A stretch of DNA of 64,000 nucleotides from Oreohelix idahoensis (GCA_024509875.1 JAMPIV010019072.1:1-64000); one strand, 5' to 3'. Shown: positions 36,905 through 48,889, counted from the first letter of the stretch. Translations and numbers: made by a program. Notes: generated by a model not told the origin, from the letters alone.

Positions 36905-37972
36905 ATGGAGCGTGTTAGCAACTTGCGTTATAAACAGCGAATTGTGATAGAATTTCTCGTTGCAGAGAAGGAAACTGTTGTGAATATTCACAAGCGTCTA
37001 TGTGATGTGTATGGAAGTTTTGCAGTCGACAGGAGTACAGTCAGTCGCTGGGTTCAGAGAATCAAAGAATCAGGAAGTGGAGATACGGAGCTGCTTGATC
37101 GGCCGCGCTGTAGACGTCCTGCCACAGCCACCAATGCAGAAATGTTGAAATGCGCTGAGGGCATTATTCTTACTGATAGGCGAATCACTACTCAACAATT
37201 GGCCTTACAGCTGACAGTCAGCATTGGTATTGCAAATGCAGTTATAAAAGCTCTCGGATTTTCTAAGGTTTGCGCAAGATGGGTTCCTCGAAGTCTCACA
37301 AATGACCACCGATTGCAAAGGAAAGCAATTTCTTCTGAATTGTTGGAGCGTTTCAATGCTGATGGAGAGAACTTTTTGGCTAAGATCGTTACAGGTGAAA
37401 AAACCTGGGCACATCATTTTGAACCTGAGACAAAAAGACAGTCAATGGAGTGGCATCATCCGCAATCACCAAGAAGAAAGAAATTCAAGACAATTCCTTC
37501 AGCTGGAAAGGTCATGATCACTGTCTTTTGGGGCATTGAGGGTGTGATTCTTGTGGACGTTATGCCAAGAGGAGAGACAATCAATTCGCAAGCTTACATT
37601 AAGACATTGAAAAAACTCAATCTACGTTTTCGCAGAGTTCGGCCGCACAAGAATCCAGTAGACCTGCTTCTCCTTCACGACAATGCGCGCCCTCACACAA
37701 GTCTGGCAACACGGGAAGCAATCACCAAATTGGGTTGGACTGTACTACCCCATCCACCCTATAGTCCCAATTTGGCACCCTCTGATTTTCATCTATTTGG
37801 TCCACTTAAAGATGCACTCCGTGGGACAAGGTTTGAAGATGATGAAGGAGTGATTCATGCAGCGAAGAAATGGCTACATGATCAAGACAAAATCTGGTAC
37901 GGGCTAGGAATACATGCACTTGTTTCGCGCTGGCATAAAGCCGTACAAGTTTATGGGGATTATGTTGAATAA
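36905..37972 (+). CDS. Mariner transposase, full-length frame, first catalytic Asp replaced
   Basis: An uninterrupted 355-residue mariner transposase, the usual length for the family. Residues 1-110 form the two helix-turn-helix motifs that bind the terminal repeats (VDRSTVSRWVQRIKESG). The catalytic domain follows. The second and third catalytic aspartates are in place at Asp259 (LLHDNARPH) and Asp294 (PSDFHLF), with 34 residues between them. The first, in the VTGDxxW motif, is Glu165 here (VTGEKTW, GAA), whereas copy 1 has Asp (GAC). In mariner enzymes this aspartate binds the catalytic metal ion, so the protein is probably inactive although it could still bind ends. Its 3' UTR was later split by the Gypsy element. 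Confidence 0.92.
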   Translation: MERVSNLRYKQRIVIEFLVAEKETVVNIHKRLCDVYGSFAVDRSTVSRWVQRIKESGSGDTELLDRPRCRRPATATNAEMLKCAEGIILTDRRITTQQLALQLTVSIGIANAVIKALGFSKVCARWVPRSLTNDHRLQRKAISSELLERFNADGENFLAKIVTGEKTWAHHFEPETKRQSMEWHHPQSPRRKKFKTIPSAGKVMITVFWGIEGVILVDVMPRGETINSQAYIKTLKKLNLRFRRVRPHKNPVDLLLLHDNARPHTSLATREAITKLGWTVLPHPPYSPNLAPSDFHLFGPLKDALRGTRFEDDEGVIHAAKKWLHDQDKIWYGLGIHALVSRWHKAVQVYGDYVE

Positions 37973-40093
37973 TACCGATGTTTACATGACATATCCATGT
38001 GTGGTGGGTTTTGATGTTATTAAGTGTGGTTGCTATGTTACTTAGTATACTGAATGAGGTCAGCTGTGAAGTTCCCTGAGGATAACAGTTTATGTGAGTT
38101 TACAGAGTACCTTGGTACTACCACCTATGACCTCAAGCAGACTTATTTGTGACTAATATGACTGATAGCTACGTCTAATGTCTAGGGTAATGAAATGTGG
38201 TGTGCTGGTAATTAAGTACACAAACACACACACACACACACAAACACTAATATTAAGCTCTATGATCAAGTCAATTAACACTGTGTTTAAAATTTAAGAA
38301 TTACAATTTTTTTTCTTCAAATTTATTTTGTCCTGAACCAAGTTTTTCTTCTGGTCAGGACTTTTAAATAAAATGTGAATCAATTTCAATAAAATTACAT
38401 AGAATCGGGTAAACACATGAAAGACTTGTACATGTATAATTTAAATTTGCTAATATTGTTACTAAACTAAAAAAGTCTTTAGGAACTAGTACTGGATGTC
38501 GGGTCGGGGTATTTGCATCATACCCAGTCTGTAGTTAACAGTGTTCATTTGCTCTTTAAACAGGATTAATGGTGGAAAAAGTTATTAATACACAAGGGAG
38601 TTTCTAGTATACTATGTTGGTTGATGAATTTCCGCAGGCCAGGTCTTCAATACTTAACTGGCCTGTGACGCTTGAAGAAAGTTGTTCCTTAGGCCCACTC
38701 CTCACATGCTCTGAGGTAGTATGGTAGGCATCTCATTTCATGCAATGGTGTATTCGTCAGAACATCTGGCACTAGCACAGTGCCAGACAAAGAAACTCTG
38801 AAACCACAAAATTAGGCTATGTCTTAACATACTACCTAATCCACCATGTTTACAAGCATTAATACATTGAATTAACAAGACAGGGTCAGATCTCTCTGAC
38901 CGACCCAGCACATCTACATCCAGGCTGTTATCATGTAGCACTAGTTCCATTCCTCTCCTCTATGGACTGCACTGCATCTGAAATATTTTCATTAATCTCT
39001 TTTTTCCATATAATAAGGTGGGTGATATGTTTCCACCTGACCACCTGAAAAGAAACATCCGTATTCCACCTTTCTGATAGTTTATCATATTATATTTCAA
39101 CCTGTAGGCCCTGGAACAGTTGGCTGGGGACCTAGAATAAGTACTCACTTGTCGTAATCATTTTTCAGTATATGGCAGTATCAATCACTCAGAATTGTTA
39201 AATAAAAGGTTAATAATTTCTTCCTTACCACAATTCAAAATGAAAACACACAGTTACGTTGAAATAGCACAAACTCAGCTGAGCTGCTGGCTAGACTAGG
39301 GCGTCCCACTACTATAGCACATATATTCAATGGACGACAAAATTCTTAGCCTCAACGATCTGCTTGTATGGACAGTCTTCAACACAATGGCAACTAGCCG
39401 GCAAATTTTTCAATATTCTTAACTGTCTCGTCCAATGAGAGTACTACCCCTTCTAGAATTTAAAATTTCAAACTAAATGTCCAATTTTTGGTCAAATGTG
39501 TAGTGTATTTCTGTCGGTCGGTCTGTCTGAACTTGTCATTCCCCAAGTTTGGACTTGGTTTTGGGCCCAACTACAAAAAAAACTATTCAAATTTTTCCTC
39601 ACCCACTGCTTAGATTTCTACTGCGAAGATATTTTTAGATTCTATCCTCCTTGTCTCCCCCTTGTTTACATGTACTTTTTTTTCTGCCTTCGTCTCAAGG
39701 ACGCGTCAAATGTAACTTTAGTGAATGCAAAACTAACATGTGTTTGCGAGTCTGCATCGAACAAATCAGTCTTTTGTCAATAACTTCCGAGTTATCTGTC
39801 CGTCCTTTTATTTGAAAGCATATTATTTATCAGGAAAAGATAAGCTCTTAAACTAGCTAATTTTTGTGATTCTAAACCTATTAATAAGAAATTCCATATT
39901 TTGTTCCATGTTAGTCTTGAAATCTTTACTACCACTCGTTCACTTCTTTTCCATGTGCTGTCCAGCTATTTTCGAGAGTTTTACGTCATTCTAAATAAGA
40001 GCTAAGTCTGTTTTCGTGACCCAAGTGGCTACATGTTCTTACTTTACCTCGTATTTCAAACACCAATTATGAGTTCGCGCGTATGTTAGGTTT

Positions 40094-43000
40094 TAAGGAG
40101 CACGGCGAGGCATGTAGAAAGCCCTGGTCATCCACTGCACGTGACTTCATCTCCAGTCGTCTTGACTTGTCTTGCCACTGGATTGAGATGGACCCAGGCG
40201 AGAGAGTGAGGTCGACGAATTGCGCAACTCTTCCTCACTTTAATCCAAATCACCGCGCAAGTCACTCTTTCATCCATTCATCCATCCACTCACAACAAGT
40301 CCTGTGGCGATGGGCGAGCGGCGAAGCGGCAGGCGTGGGTACGCTGGCAGTCGTAGTCGCAGACCTACACACAGGCGGCTCAGGCCATATGGTCGTCTTC
40401 CACTGATCGGAGCAGCAGTGGGATTCGGCAGCCCCCTGAGTGTCTGAGCAGCCCTCTTTAGGAAAGCACTGCTCACCTCCATGGCATGAGGAAGGGGCTA
40501 GAAAATGTGCCCTAAACATTGCCTGCTTCACCATTACCTAACCAGCTTACCGCGGTTGGTGGGTACCCTACTTCGGCGGTCGACATATAAGAAAAAGAAA
40601 GGACAGATTTTTCCCCCTCATTCTAGGCGCATGGAATGTGCGCACTCTCCTTGACAAAGACTTTAACGCAAACAGACCTGAGAGACGAACTGCCCTGAGT
40701 GGGAGAGAACTGGCCAGGTACAACATTGACATAGCAGCACTGAGTGAAACACGACTTGCAGGCGAGGGCCAACTTTGCGAAAAGGGTGCAGGTTATACAT
40801 TCTTTTGGAGCGGAAGAGGAACTGAAGAAAGACGAGAAGCAGGGGTTGGATTTGCAATCAAAACAGCAATTGTCAGCAAGTTAGCGGGGCCCCCAAAGGG
40901 AATAAATGACCGACTCATGACGGTCAAGATCCCTCTGTTTTATGGAAGAAAACATGCCACCATCATTAGCGCGTATGCACCAACTATGACAAACCAGGAT
41001 GACGTCAAGGATAAGTTTTACGAAGAACTACATGCAGTCATTGCATCAGTTCCTAAAGCAGATAATCTCATCATTCTTGGTGACTTTAATGCAAGAGTAG
41101 GCTCAGATAACATCTCCTGGAATGGCACTATTGGAAGGTACGGCGTGGGTCGCTGTAACAGTAATGGACTTCTTCTCCTCCAGACTTGCGCAGAACATGA
41201 CCTCCTTGTCACCAACACCATTTTTCCTGGATGCACCCTCGCTCGAAGCATTGGCACCTAATTGACTATGTAATTGTTAGGAAGAAGGACAGGCAAGATG
41301 TCCGGGTGACCAAGTCCATGTGTGGTGCCGAATGCTGGACTGATCATCGCCTCATTGTATCTAAACTTAAAATTCGTATCCAACCAGCCAGGCGCCCTCA
41401 GGGGAAGAAAACTCAAAAGAGGCTGGATGTCACCAAACTAAAGAAGACAAAAATCAAACAGTCATTTACTGACACCTTAGAAGACCGTCTCAAATCTATC
41501 TCGCTAGACGGCCAAAGTGTGGAAACAAATTGGGCAGCCCTAAGTGAGCAGATCTACAACACTGCTACAGAGGTCCTGGGTCCTTCCATCAAGAAACAAA
41601 ATGACTGGTTTGATGAGAACTCAGACGATATAAAGAAGATGTTGGCTGAGAAACACCATCTCCATAAAGCATATTTAAATGATCCAAAATCTACATCCAA
41701 GAAAGACGCTTTCAACAACATGCGTAGAATCGTCCAACATAAACTACGCCAGATGCGGGATTCATGGCTGAGTAATAAAACAGATGAGCTCCAAGGCTTT
41801 GCTGACAGCCATGACTTAAAAATTTTTTACCTTGCACTCAAAGCGGTCTATGGTCCAACATCATCAGGATCATTTCCCCTCCTTAATGCAGATGGAAAAA
41901 CACTAATTACAGACAAGGAAAAAATGCTCCAACGCTAGGCTGAACATTTTAATAATCTTTTGAACCAGCCATCATCTATTAACGACGAAGCCATCATCCG
42001 CCTGCCCCAAATTCCTATAAATGAAGCACTAGATGATGTACCAACTCTGGAGGAAACTAAAAAAGCGATTCGTCAACTGTCTAGTGGAAAGGCCCCTGGC
42101 TCCGGTTCAATTCCTGTTGAGGTTTAGAACGATGGCGTGCAGTTCTGATAGAGAAACTTCATATGATCTTCCAGCAAATGTGGCAGAGTGAAACCATCCC
42201 ACACGATCTCAAAGATGCGTCAATTATACATCTATATAAACGTAAAGGTAATCGCCTAGACTGTAACAATCATCGAGGCATCTCTCTTTTATCAATCGCT
42301 GGGAAGATATTCGCCAGAATCCTTTTGAATCGCCTTATGGCTCATCTTGACAAAGGTCTTTTACCTGAAAGTCAGTGTGGATTCCGGAAAGAACGTGGAA
42401 CCACAGATATGGTGTTCGCTGCAAGACAGCTACAAGAAAAATGCCAAGAACAGCACTGTGACCTGTACACAGCTTTCATCGACTTGACAAAGGCGTTCGA
42501 CACGGTCAGTAGAGAGGGTCTATGGAAGATCATGGCAAAATACGGCTGCCCAAAGAAATTTATCACAATAGTGCAGCAACTGCATGATGGAATGCAGGCT
42601 AGAGTTCAGGAAAACGGTGAGCTATCAGAGCCTTTCCCCGTCTCAAATGGAGTTAAACAAGGGTGCGTACTTGCACCGACTCTGTTCAGTATCATGTTTT
42701 CTGCTATGCTGACTGATGCTTTTAGAGACGGGGACACAGGAATCGACATTAGTTATCGTATTGATGGAAAATTGTTTAACCTTAGGAGGCTTCAAGCAAA
42801 AACCAAGGTTAAATCACACACCATCAGAGATCTTCTGTTTGCTGATGATTGTGCCCTCAATGCTGGCTCAGAGGCTGATCTGCAGCATAGTGTGGATAGA
42901 TTCTCCGAAGCCTGCGCCAACTTTGGGCTTACCATCAACACGAAGAAAACAGAAATCATGTACCAACCAGCTCCTGGCACAGTTTATACTGAGCCAGTCA

Positions 43001-43841
43001 TGGTGAGAAACTGAATGTTGTGAACAGATTCACATACCTTGGTAGCACACTATCCCAGAACATTGTCATTGATGATGAGGTGAACACCAGGATCTCCAAA
43101 GCCAGCAGCACATTTGGCAGACTATACACCAACGTCTGGCATCGAAGTGGCATTAGTCTACAGACAAAGCTGAAGGTGTACAGAGCTGCGGTGCTTCCAG
43201 TGCTGCTATATGCATGTGAAACATGGACTGTATACAGGCGCCACGTAAAGAAGCTAAACCACTTCCATACAGTCTGTCTCAGGAAGATAATGAACATCAA
43301 ATGGCAAGACAAGATCCCGGATACCGCCGTTCTTGACAGAGCTGGTATCCCTAGTATTGATACTATTCTGATGCAGTCACAGATTCGCTGGGCAGGTCAT
43401 GTAGTCCGCATCCCAGACCATCGACTGCCAAAGATACTCTTTTATGGTGAGATGCAGAAGGGTAAACGCTCCCATGGTGGCCAAAAGAAGCGTTTCAAAG
43501 ACACGTTAAAGACGTCATTGAAAATCTTTGACATAAACCCAGTCACATGGGAAACTGCTGCGCAAGACCGAACTGCTTGGCGCACATCTCTTCGTAAAGG
43601 TGCAGCGGCATGCGAATCATCCAGAAGAGCAGCAGCGGAACAGCGGAGACAAGCTAGAAAGGACCGTGAAATAAAACCTTCACATGAAGCAAACATTCCC
43701 TGCCCACACTGTCCGAGATATTTCCAGGCCCGCATCGGGCTCATCAGTCACCTTCGTACCCATAGACTAACCTAACATATTCCTAAATAATTGGATGAAC
43801 AGAGTGGTCTTCATCACCCGTGATGGACGAACAACAACAAC
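40094..43841 (+). mobile_element. Non-LTR retrotransposon inserted in the Gypsy LTR
   Basis: An 11-bp near-identical target duplication (ATGTTAGGTTT at 40083-40093, ATATTAGGTTT at 43842-43852) and an (ACA)n tail mark the ends. The 5' UTR covers about 40094-40630 and a single damaged ORF follows. The other LTR (51230-51260) preserves the empty site. The clade is uncertain: the endonuclease/reverse transcriptase with a C-terminal C2H2 finger resembles RTE- or Nimb/Daphne-type elements. Confidence 0.9.
40620..43775 (+). pseudogene. LINE endonuclease/reverse transcriptase with C-terminal zinc finger, several frameshifts
   Basis: The gene encodes a target-nicking endonuclease ([30 protein letters not shown]; after a shift at about 41250, [10 protein letters not shown] and CWTDHRLIVS). 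A linker follows, then reverse transcriptase (FIDLTKAFDTVSR, NGVKQGCVLAPTLF, LLFADDCAL with FADD intact). The C-terminal part includes YLGSTLSQN, LYACETWTVY and HVVRIPDHRLPK, then a C2H2 finger (CPHCPRYFQARIGLISHLRTH). Breaks are a short deletion/shift near 41250, a TAG at 41936-41938 where a Trp is expected, a TAG near 42126 with a shift before 42163, and a shift near 43012. Catalytic residues survive. Confidence 0.88.
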
Positions 43842-44125
43842 ATATTAGGTTTAGATTTAAACGCTTGCAGACAGCATCATTTTTTTCTTCCCTCCTTTTC
43901 TTACCCCGTCTGAACGAATAGGCCTTTCGCGTCCCCATGTTATAATTAGTTTTTTCTTTTTCCAATGACACTAGAAAACGATGGTACGGTCTACCAAATC
44001 AACGCGCTTGTGGCGTGGGCGAAAAAGCCGCAGCGTAACTTAACTATTTTATCCCTACATTTTATTTTAACTTTTATCTTTATAAGGGAGGATTTTATCG
44101 CTGTATCAATGTATTCCACCACACA

Positions 44126-44138
44126 TCTCCCCACTTGA
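44126..44138 (-). other. Polypurine tract of the Gypsy element
   Basis: On the minus strand AAGTGGGGAGATG immediately precedes the 3' LTR start TGTGGTGG. That is the position of the primer for plus-strand DNA synthesis. Confidence 0.7.
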
Positions 44139-44335
44139 GAACATGCACTAATGCAAGTTCCAAAATCAGTGATACACATAGATAAAATCAACTCCTTACG
44201 CCTGCTGAATACTCTAAATTTGATCACAGGGTGCCTACTGAGGAAATCTGCACCGACGTTCTGTGACCCCGGAATATATTCAATGGTAAATTGATATGGC
44301 TGTAATAATAAAGACCATCGTAATAATCTGGCATT

Positions 44336-45357
44336 TTAATTCTTGGCCTGTGATAAGAATACGAGAGGCTGATGATCCGTCTGGACCACGAATGTTCTAC
44401 CATATAGATAGATTTGGAACTTTTTTATCGCCCAGATTAACGCTAAACATTCTTTTTCGCTTGTGGAATAGCCTTGTTCCGCTTTGTTCAACTTGCGGCT
44501 AGCATAAGTGACTGAGTTCAGTTCCCCATTGGGTGAAGAGGACCTTTGCAACAAAGTAGCCCCTAGGCCCACATTGCTTGCGTCCGTTCTCACCACAAAA
44601 TCCTGAGTCAAATCAGGCAATTTGAGAATAGGCTTGCTAGTGAGTTTTTCCTTTAACTCTTGGAATGCCAATTCACACTGCGCTGACCAAACAATTTTAT
44701 CTGGATTTCCCTTGCGAGTCAAATCAATCAGAGGAGCACATATCGAGTTAAAATTTTTGATATATTTTTGGTAAAAACCACACAACGACACGAATGATCG
44801 CACGTCTCTCTTTGTTTGTGGTCTAGGTGCTCTGTGCAAATTTTCCAAGTTCTTGGGATCAGGGGTCATGTTACCCTGATATACAGTATGTCCCAAGAAT
44901 TCCAACTCTTTGCATCCAATACAACATTTTGTTGGTCTAGCAGTCAAGTTTGCTTCTCTGAGCCTATCAAATAGCATATTCAGAGAGTTAACGTGTTCTT
45001 CAAATGTTTCTGTGGGAGCCGCGCTAGCGTAGTGGTTACAACACCGCTCTGGCGACCGGGTGATACAGGATCAAACCCGGGCGACGGCATTTGAGGATTT
45101 TTCGTCGACCGGGATTTGGACTGGATTAACTCGAGACCTGGCGAGAACATTTGAAGGAGTGTCGTCGACCAGGGACTGGCGGCTCCTGAGCCGACCCAGC
45201 TGCAATGGGTACCTCCGAAATCGGAGAGTATTTGCCTGAATGGCGAGGGACACCTGTCTCTGTACAAGAAATAAAGGGATACTCACGTAAAATCAATGTC
45301 AGGTTAGACATAAAAATAATAACCTGAGATTTCGCCTCGAGTATTAGCGGGCGTACG

Positions 45358-45400
<43 letters not shown>

Positions 45401-46510
45401 TTTCTGTAGCGATGAGGATATCATCCATGAAATTCGTGATACATGGATTATTCAGGGGATCCAACAATTTGCGCATCATTCTAGAAAACACACTTGGAAC
45501 ATTTTTCAATCCGAATGGCAACATGTTGAATTCATAATGCCCTTCCGAGGTGCTAAAAGCTAAATAAGGTCGAATCTCAGGCTTTACTGGAATCTGGTAA
45601 TAGCCTTTGCTAAGGTCCACCTTCGAAAAGTATTTTGCCTTGTTCAATCTGGCAAATAACTGTTTTGTGTCCGGTAATGGATCCACCTGACCTTCTGTGA
45701 CAGCATTCAGTTTCCTGTAATCTATGCACAGTCTATGTTCCCCAGACGGTTTCCTCAACAAAACTACACTGGAACTGTAGGGAGATTCACTGTGAGAAAT
45801 AATCCCTTCTTTCAACAAATAATCTATTTCCTCTTTCAATGCTTTCTCTTTAGCGAACGGAACAGAATAGGCTCTCATACAGATTAGTGTTGAGCCTACC
45901 AGCTTCATATCATACTCTGGTAAATTAGTATGCCCCGGTTTGTCTGTTAACACATCTGTATGTTCCTCCAGAACCTGTTGAACTCTCTACCTCTGATTTT
46001 TAGTCAGGTGCTTACTGACTTTTACCTGTGCGGCTGTCTCACAGGGGTGTAATGGGTATTCATGTGAGGTGAGTGGTTCCTTTTTCATTTCGGTTGCGAT
46101 AGCCAAGGTCAGAAGAGGGGTGCCTTCCTGGATTTGTCTGTCCAGATACTTCTTTAAAAGGTTTACATGATATATTTTCTCCTTCCCCTTTTTGTCAATT
46201 TTATAATTTGTTCTAGACACCTTCTCTAGAACTGTATATGGACCTTGCCATCCAATTTGCAACTTATTATTGCTGCCGGGTAGTAGAAGAAGTACTTTCT
46301 CTCCCACAGCTAATTCTCTGTCCTTTGCTTTCTTATTGAAATAAGCTGCATGTTTCTTCCTGGCTTGTCTCAAATTATCATTGGCCAGTTTCCATCCAGC
46401 TTTCAGACGAGTGGTCAGCTCGTTCACATAGCTATATGATGAGGTAACAGTTTCCTCTGCCTTCTCATCTGTCCACGTCCTTAATAAAGTTACATATGGA
46501 CTTTTAATTT
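44336..46510 (-). pseudogene. Gypsy integrase C-terminus, reverse transcriptase and RNase H in one frame
   Basis: Read downward from 46510: an integrase C-terminal module (LLRTWTDEK, then QIGWQGPYTVLEKVSRTNYK, KIYHVNLLKKYLD), a linker ending at one in-frame TAG (45987), and then, in the same frame, the start of reverse transcriptase (VLTDKPGHTNLPEY). Blocks seen are LLRKPSGEHRLCIDYRKLNA, FSKVDLSKGYYQIPV, LPFGLKNVPSVF and FMDDILIATE (45431-45417; usually YMDD or FVDD). A SINE interrupts it here. It resumes at about 45000 with MLFDRLREANLTARPTKC and FLGHTVYQG, then RNase H (FVVRTDASNVGLGATL, STSEKECLALIWAIKKF, QTDHQPLVFL). The SINE plus its duplication adds 394 bases; without it the frame is continuous. 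The frame ends at 44336, shortly before the polypurine tract, so RNase H is last. Confidence 0.9.
45014..45397 (+). mobile_element. Full-length tRNA-derived SINE inserted in the Gypsy reverse transcriptase
   Basis: It is flanked by ATGTTTCTGT at 45004-45013 and 45398-45407. The head has a polymerase III A box (TAGCGTAGTGG, 45025-45035) and a B box (GGATCAAACCC, 45068-45078). A body with the GACCCAGC...AATGGGTACC core follows, with a partial internal duplication (two GTCGACC...GG segments near 45105 and 45163), and the element ends in a 41-base A run. Orientation is opposite to the Gypsy gene. Perfect duplication and a long pure tail indicate a very recent insertion. Confidence 0.95.
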
Positions 46511-46757
46511 TTCTGACATAGTTTGCATAATATTGGAAGCCTTATTTTGAGGACGTTTCTTCCTCTTGTCATCACATAAGAATCTTCCACTACCAATTCT
46601 TTTCTTGGGGTTGTCTCCCCACTTTAAATTCCTTGTGAGAGATCTTCTCTCTCTTTTATTTTCCTCCAGTTCACATAATTCCGACCGAGGGATTGTCGGC
46701 TTATTCTGGGGTAAAACATCTCTTTGTACTCGTCGCATAGTGGCCATGTTAATACAT
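46490..46757 (-). other. Foreign segment replacing the Gypsy integrase catalytic core
   Basis: Where the DDE core of about 150 residues should lie there is a different frame: MATMRRVQRDVLPQNKPTIP followed by a Lys/Arg-rich stretch ending in SEKLKV. It shows none of the integrase core motifs (no GHxDxxxxP, DNGSxF or NGxxERxN). It resembles the basic linker found after protease in some Gypsy elements, so template switching from a related element is a possible source. Function unknown. Confidence 0.6.
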
Positions 46758-48260
46758 TCAAGTGAAGACTGTGTGAAAAGGGGGCTCCCATTCCACTTTG
46801 TCTACTTTATTATAATTATTTTTCCTTCCAGGCCTAAGTTTGCCCCGTGGCGTTTCTAGGTCCTGCATATTTTTTCCCTTTGTGGGTGTTCCCTCATGAA
46901 ATACACCACATGCTTCTACAAGGTTCTCAATATCGACATTTACGTCGGGCCAATAGTATTTTCGAGCAACTTTTTGGCAGATGGTACCTATTTTCTCATG
47001 GTCACCATCCTTTCCAACATGTAAGCTCCTTATTAAATTTGCCCTATATGCCTTGGGAAGTACCAACTGTCCGTGACCAGTGGATCCAGTTCCGGTCTTC
47101 CTGTACAGCAATTTGTTCTTCATATAATAATCTTCCTTGCTTGGAGGTGTGTGACATTTGGGCAATTTTTTAAAACATGGCTTGAGTGTCCTATCCTCAG
47201 CTTGCGCCTTCCTCATCTCCTCTGGATGAGCATTTATAGGTTCACCTTCTTCCTCCTTTGACTTTGACCTGGTCTGCACTGTCGCCATGATCACAGGTCT
47301 CTTGGGATTCCCCAAGAAGACGTATCTACACCCCAATATCAGAGGGTAGATTGGTTCATCTATTACTGCTGCTCTAATTTCTCCTTCCACATAGCGAATT
47401 TTCACAGTTATCCTTGCGATGGGAAGTGTCATGAGTGGTATGTCCTTAGTTGCCCCTTGTATTTCCACGGTTTCGGTGGTATACTGATCTGGGTTCACTA
47501 GGCTAGACCTCACAACTGAATCAAAATGCAAACCTGTATCATATAAGCACCTTGTGGTGACCCCGTTACAAACAACATCCTCACAAACTGGGGGGTGATA
47601 AGGTTCCTGCTGTCCAGTAGGTTTAACCTTTAATCTCTGGTTCCCCGATTTCATTGCAACAATGTTAGCAGGTTTCCTTTTACAAACTTCGGTGTTATGG
47701 TTGTCCTTCCTACACCATTTACACCACCTCTTTCCTTGGTTAAAAGGTTTTCTTTCATTATATTTTTGGTCATTGAACTGTGAGTTTCTATCACGATAAT
47801 CATTTCGTGGCCTATCAAAGTTTGTCCTACCTTTGTTACCTTGTTCCCTGGTATCAAATTTATTAAAGTGCTGTGTGGCCTTAACATTCTCTATATGTTT
47901 CTTTTTAGTGCCAGCTACCTCTGCCTGGGCTGCTTGATACCTCTCAGCGACATTCAATACCTCACCCAACCTCTCTGCACCTTGTTCCATGAGAAATTTT
48001 CTCAAGTCTGGAGCCATGGACTCTCTTAATTGCTCTATCATGATCATTTCTTTCAGATCTTGGGTCTTCCCCAGAGCAGTCCATTTCTCCAAATAGGTTT
48101 CCAGTCTGGCAGAGAATTGGGGGTATGTCTCCCCAGACAAAAGCTTGGCATTTCTAAACTTCTTACGATAAAATTCACCATTCTTTTCATATCTTAATAA
48201 CAGAGCCTGCTTTAGCATGTCATAATTGTCTTGGTCGTCTCTATTAATTTTTTCAAACAC
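46758..48260 (-). pseudogene. Gypsy Gag C-terminus, protease and integrase N-terminal zinc domain
   Basis: A 500-codon open frame continues the Gag capsid-like region (FEKINRDDQDNYDMLKQALL, YPQFSARLETYLEKWTAL). It then has a CCHC knuckle (WCKWCRKDNHNTEVC, 47722-47682) and an aspartic protease with CLYDTGLHFDS (47540-47532 for DTG; usually DTGA/S) and PLILGCRYVF. The integrase N-terminal H2C2 domain comes next (LVLPKAYRANLIRSLHVGKDGDHEK, then CQKVARKYYWPDVNVDIENLVEAC). The frame stops at 46758, just where the integrase core should begin. It is in the same frame as the downstream reverse transcriptase. This places integrase directly after protease and before reverse transcriptase. Confidence 0.88.
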
Positions 48261-48889
48261 TTCATAGGATGTTCCCTAAGATCCTGGGATAACTTTAGGC
48301 TCCACCTTTCTCTCTCTAACCCATATGTGGTAGCCAAAAGTTCAAACTTACTTAGAAAAATTTCTATGTCATCGTCTTTCTCAACAAAATGGTCTAAATG
48401 AAAACCCATAGCTGAGGTTGAGGCTCCCTGACTAGTAGTGGCATCGGAGGGAAAGGGGCTGGCACCATTTTCAGGTGCATGGCCTTGTAATTCCAACTCC
48501 CTTAGTCGTAACTCGTGCTCCCTTTGTAATCTCTTCTCCTCCTTTTCTGCTTTCCTTTCGGCAGCCTGTCTCTTTTCCACTGCTTCCCTTTCAGCAGCCT
48601 GTCCCTTTTCCTCTGCTTCTAATTTCTTCTGTTCCAATTGGAGCCGCTTTATTTCAGCCTCCCTATCCGCCTCCAATGCCTTAGCCTCTTTGTCAGCCTC
48701 AATCTGCAGCCTCTTAAGTTCTTTGTCAGCCTCAATTTGTAACCTCTTCTCTTCAGCTAACCTCCTATCTTCCCTTTCAATATACTTGTCACATTCTGAA
48801 GTTACATATTGGATCAAAGCCTGACCCTCCATATTCATTTCTTTAGCAGTCAGCACAGCAGCCGATCTGAATTTGGCTAGATCTGCCAT
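48212..48889 (-). pseudogene. Gypsy Gag N-terminus, Glu/Lys-rich coiled coil, frameshifted
   Basis: It starts at 48889 (MADLAKFRSAAVLTAKEM). A highly charged heptad-rich region of about 110 residues (residues 35-150) with tandem RLQIEADKE units follows, then a short Ser/Pro linker and the beginning of a capsid-like domain (LDHFVEKDDDIEIFLSKFEL). A shift at about 48270 moves the continuation into the frame of 48260-46758. Such Gln/Glu/Lys-rich Gag leaders occur in several metazoan Gypsy groups. Plus-strand frames over the same bases are mirror artefacts of this repeat. Confidence 0.85.

Larger units (their letters stand above)
38000..44123 (-). repeat. Gypsy 3' LTR, enlarged by a LINE insertion
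   Basis: The LTR proper is 38000-40093 plus 43853-44123. It aligns with the 5' LTR along its full length with scattered single-base differences. A short CA repeat near 38220 differs in length between the two LTRs. The LINE at 40094-43841 is absent from the other LTR. Confidence 0.93.

Noticed and set aside
38738..39148. Small minus-strand frames repeated in both LTRs (also 49897-50307)
   Set aside because: Their conservation is explained by LTR identity, and they have no family resemblance.
40083..40406. A plus-strand frame of 107 codons starting at the LINE 5' end
   Set aside because: It begins in the Gypsy LTR and runs into the LINE 5' UTR, so it spans an insertion junction and is not a gene.
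48438..48824. Plus-strand Ser/Ala-rich frames at the Gypsy gag
   Set aside because: They are antisense to the Glu/Lys coiled-coil repeat, so low-complexity mirrors.
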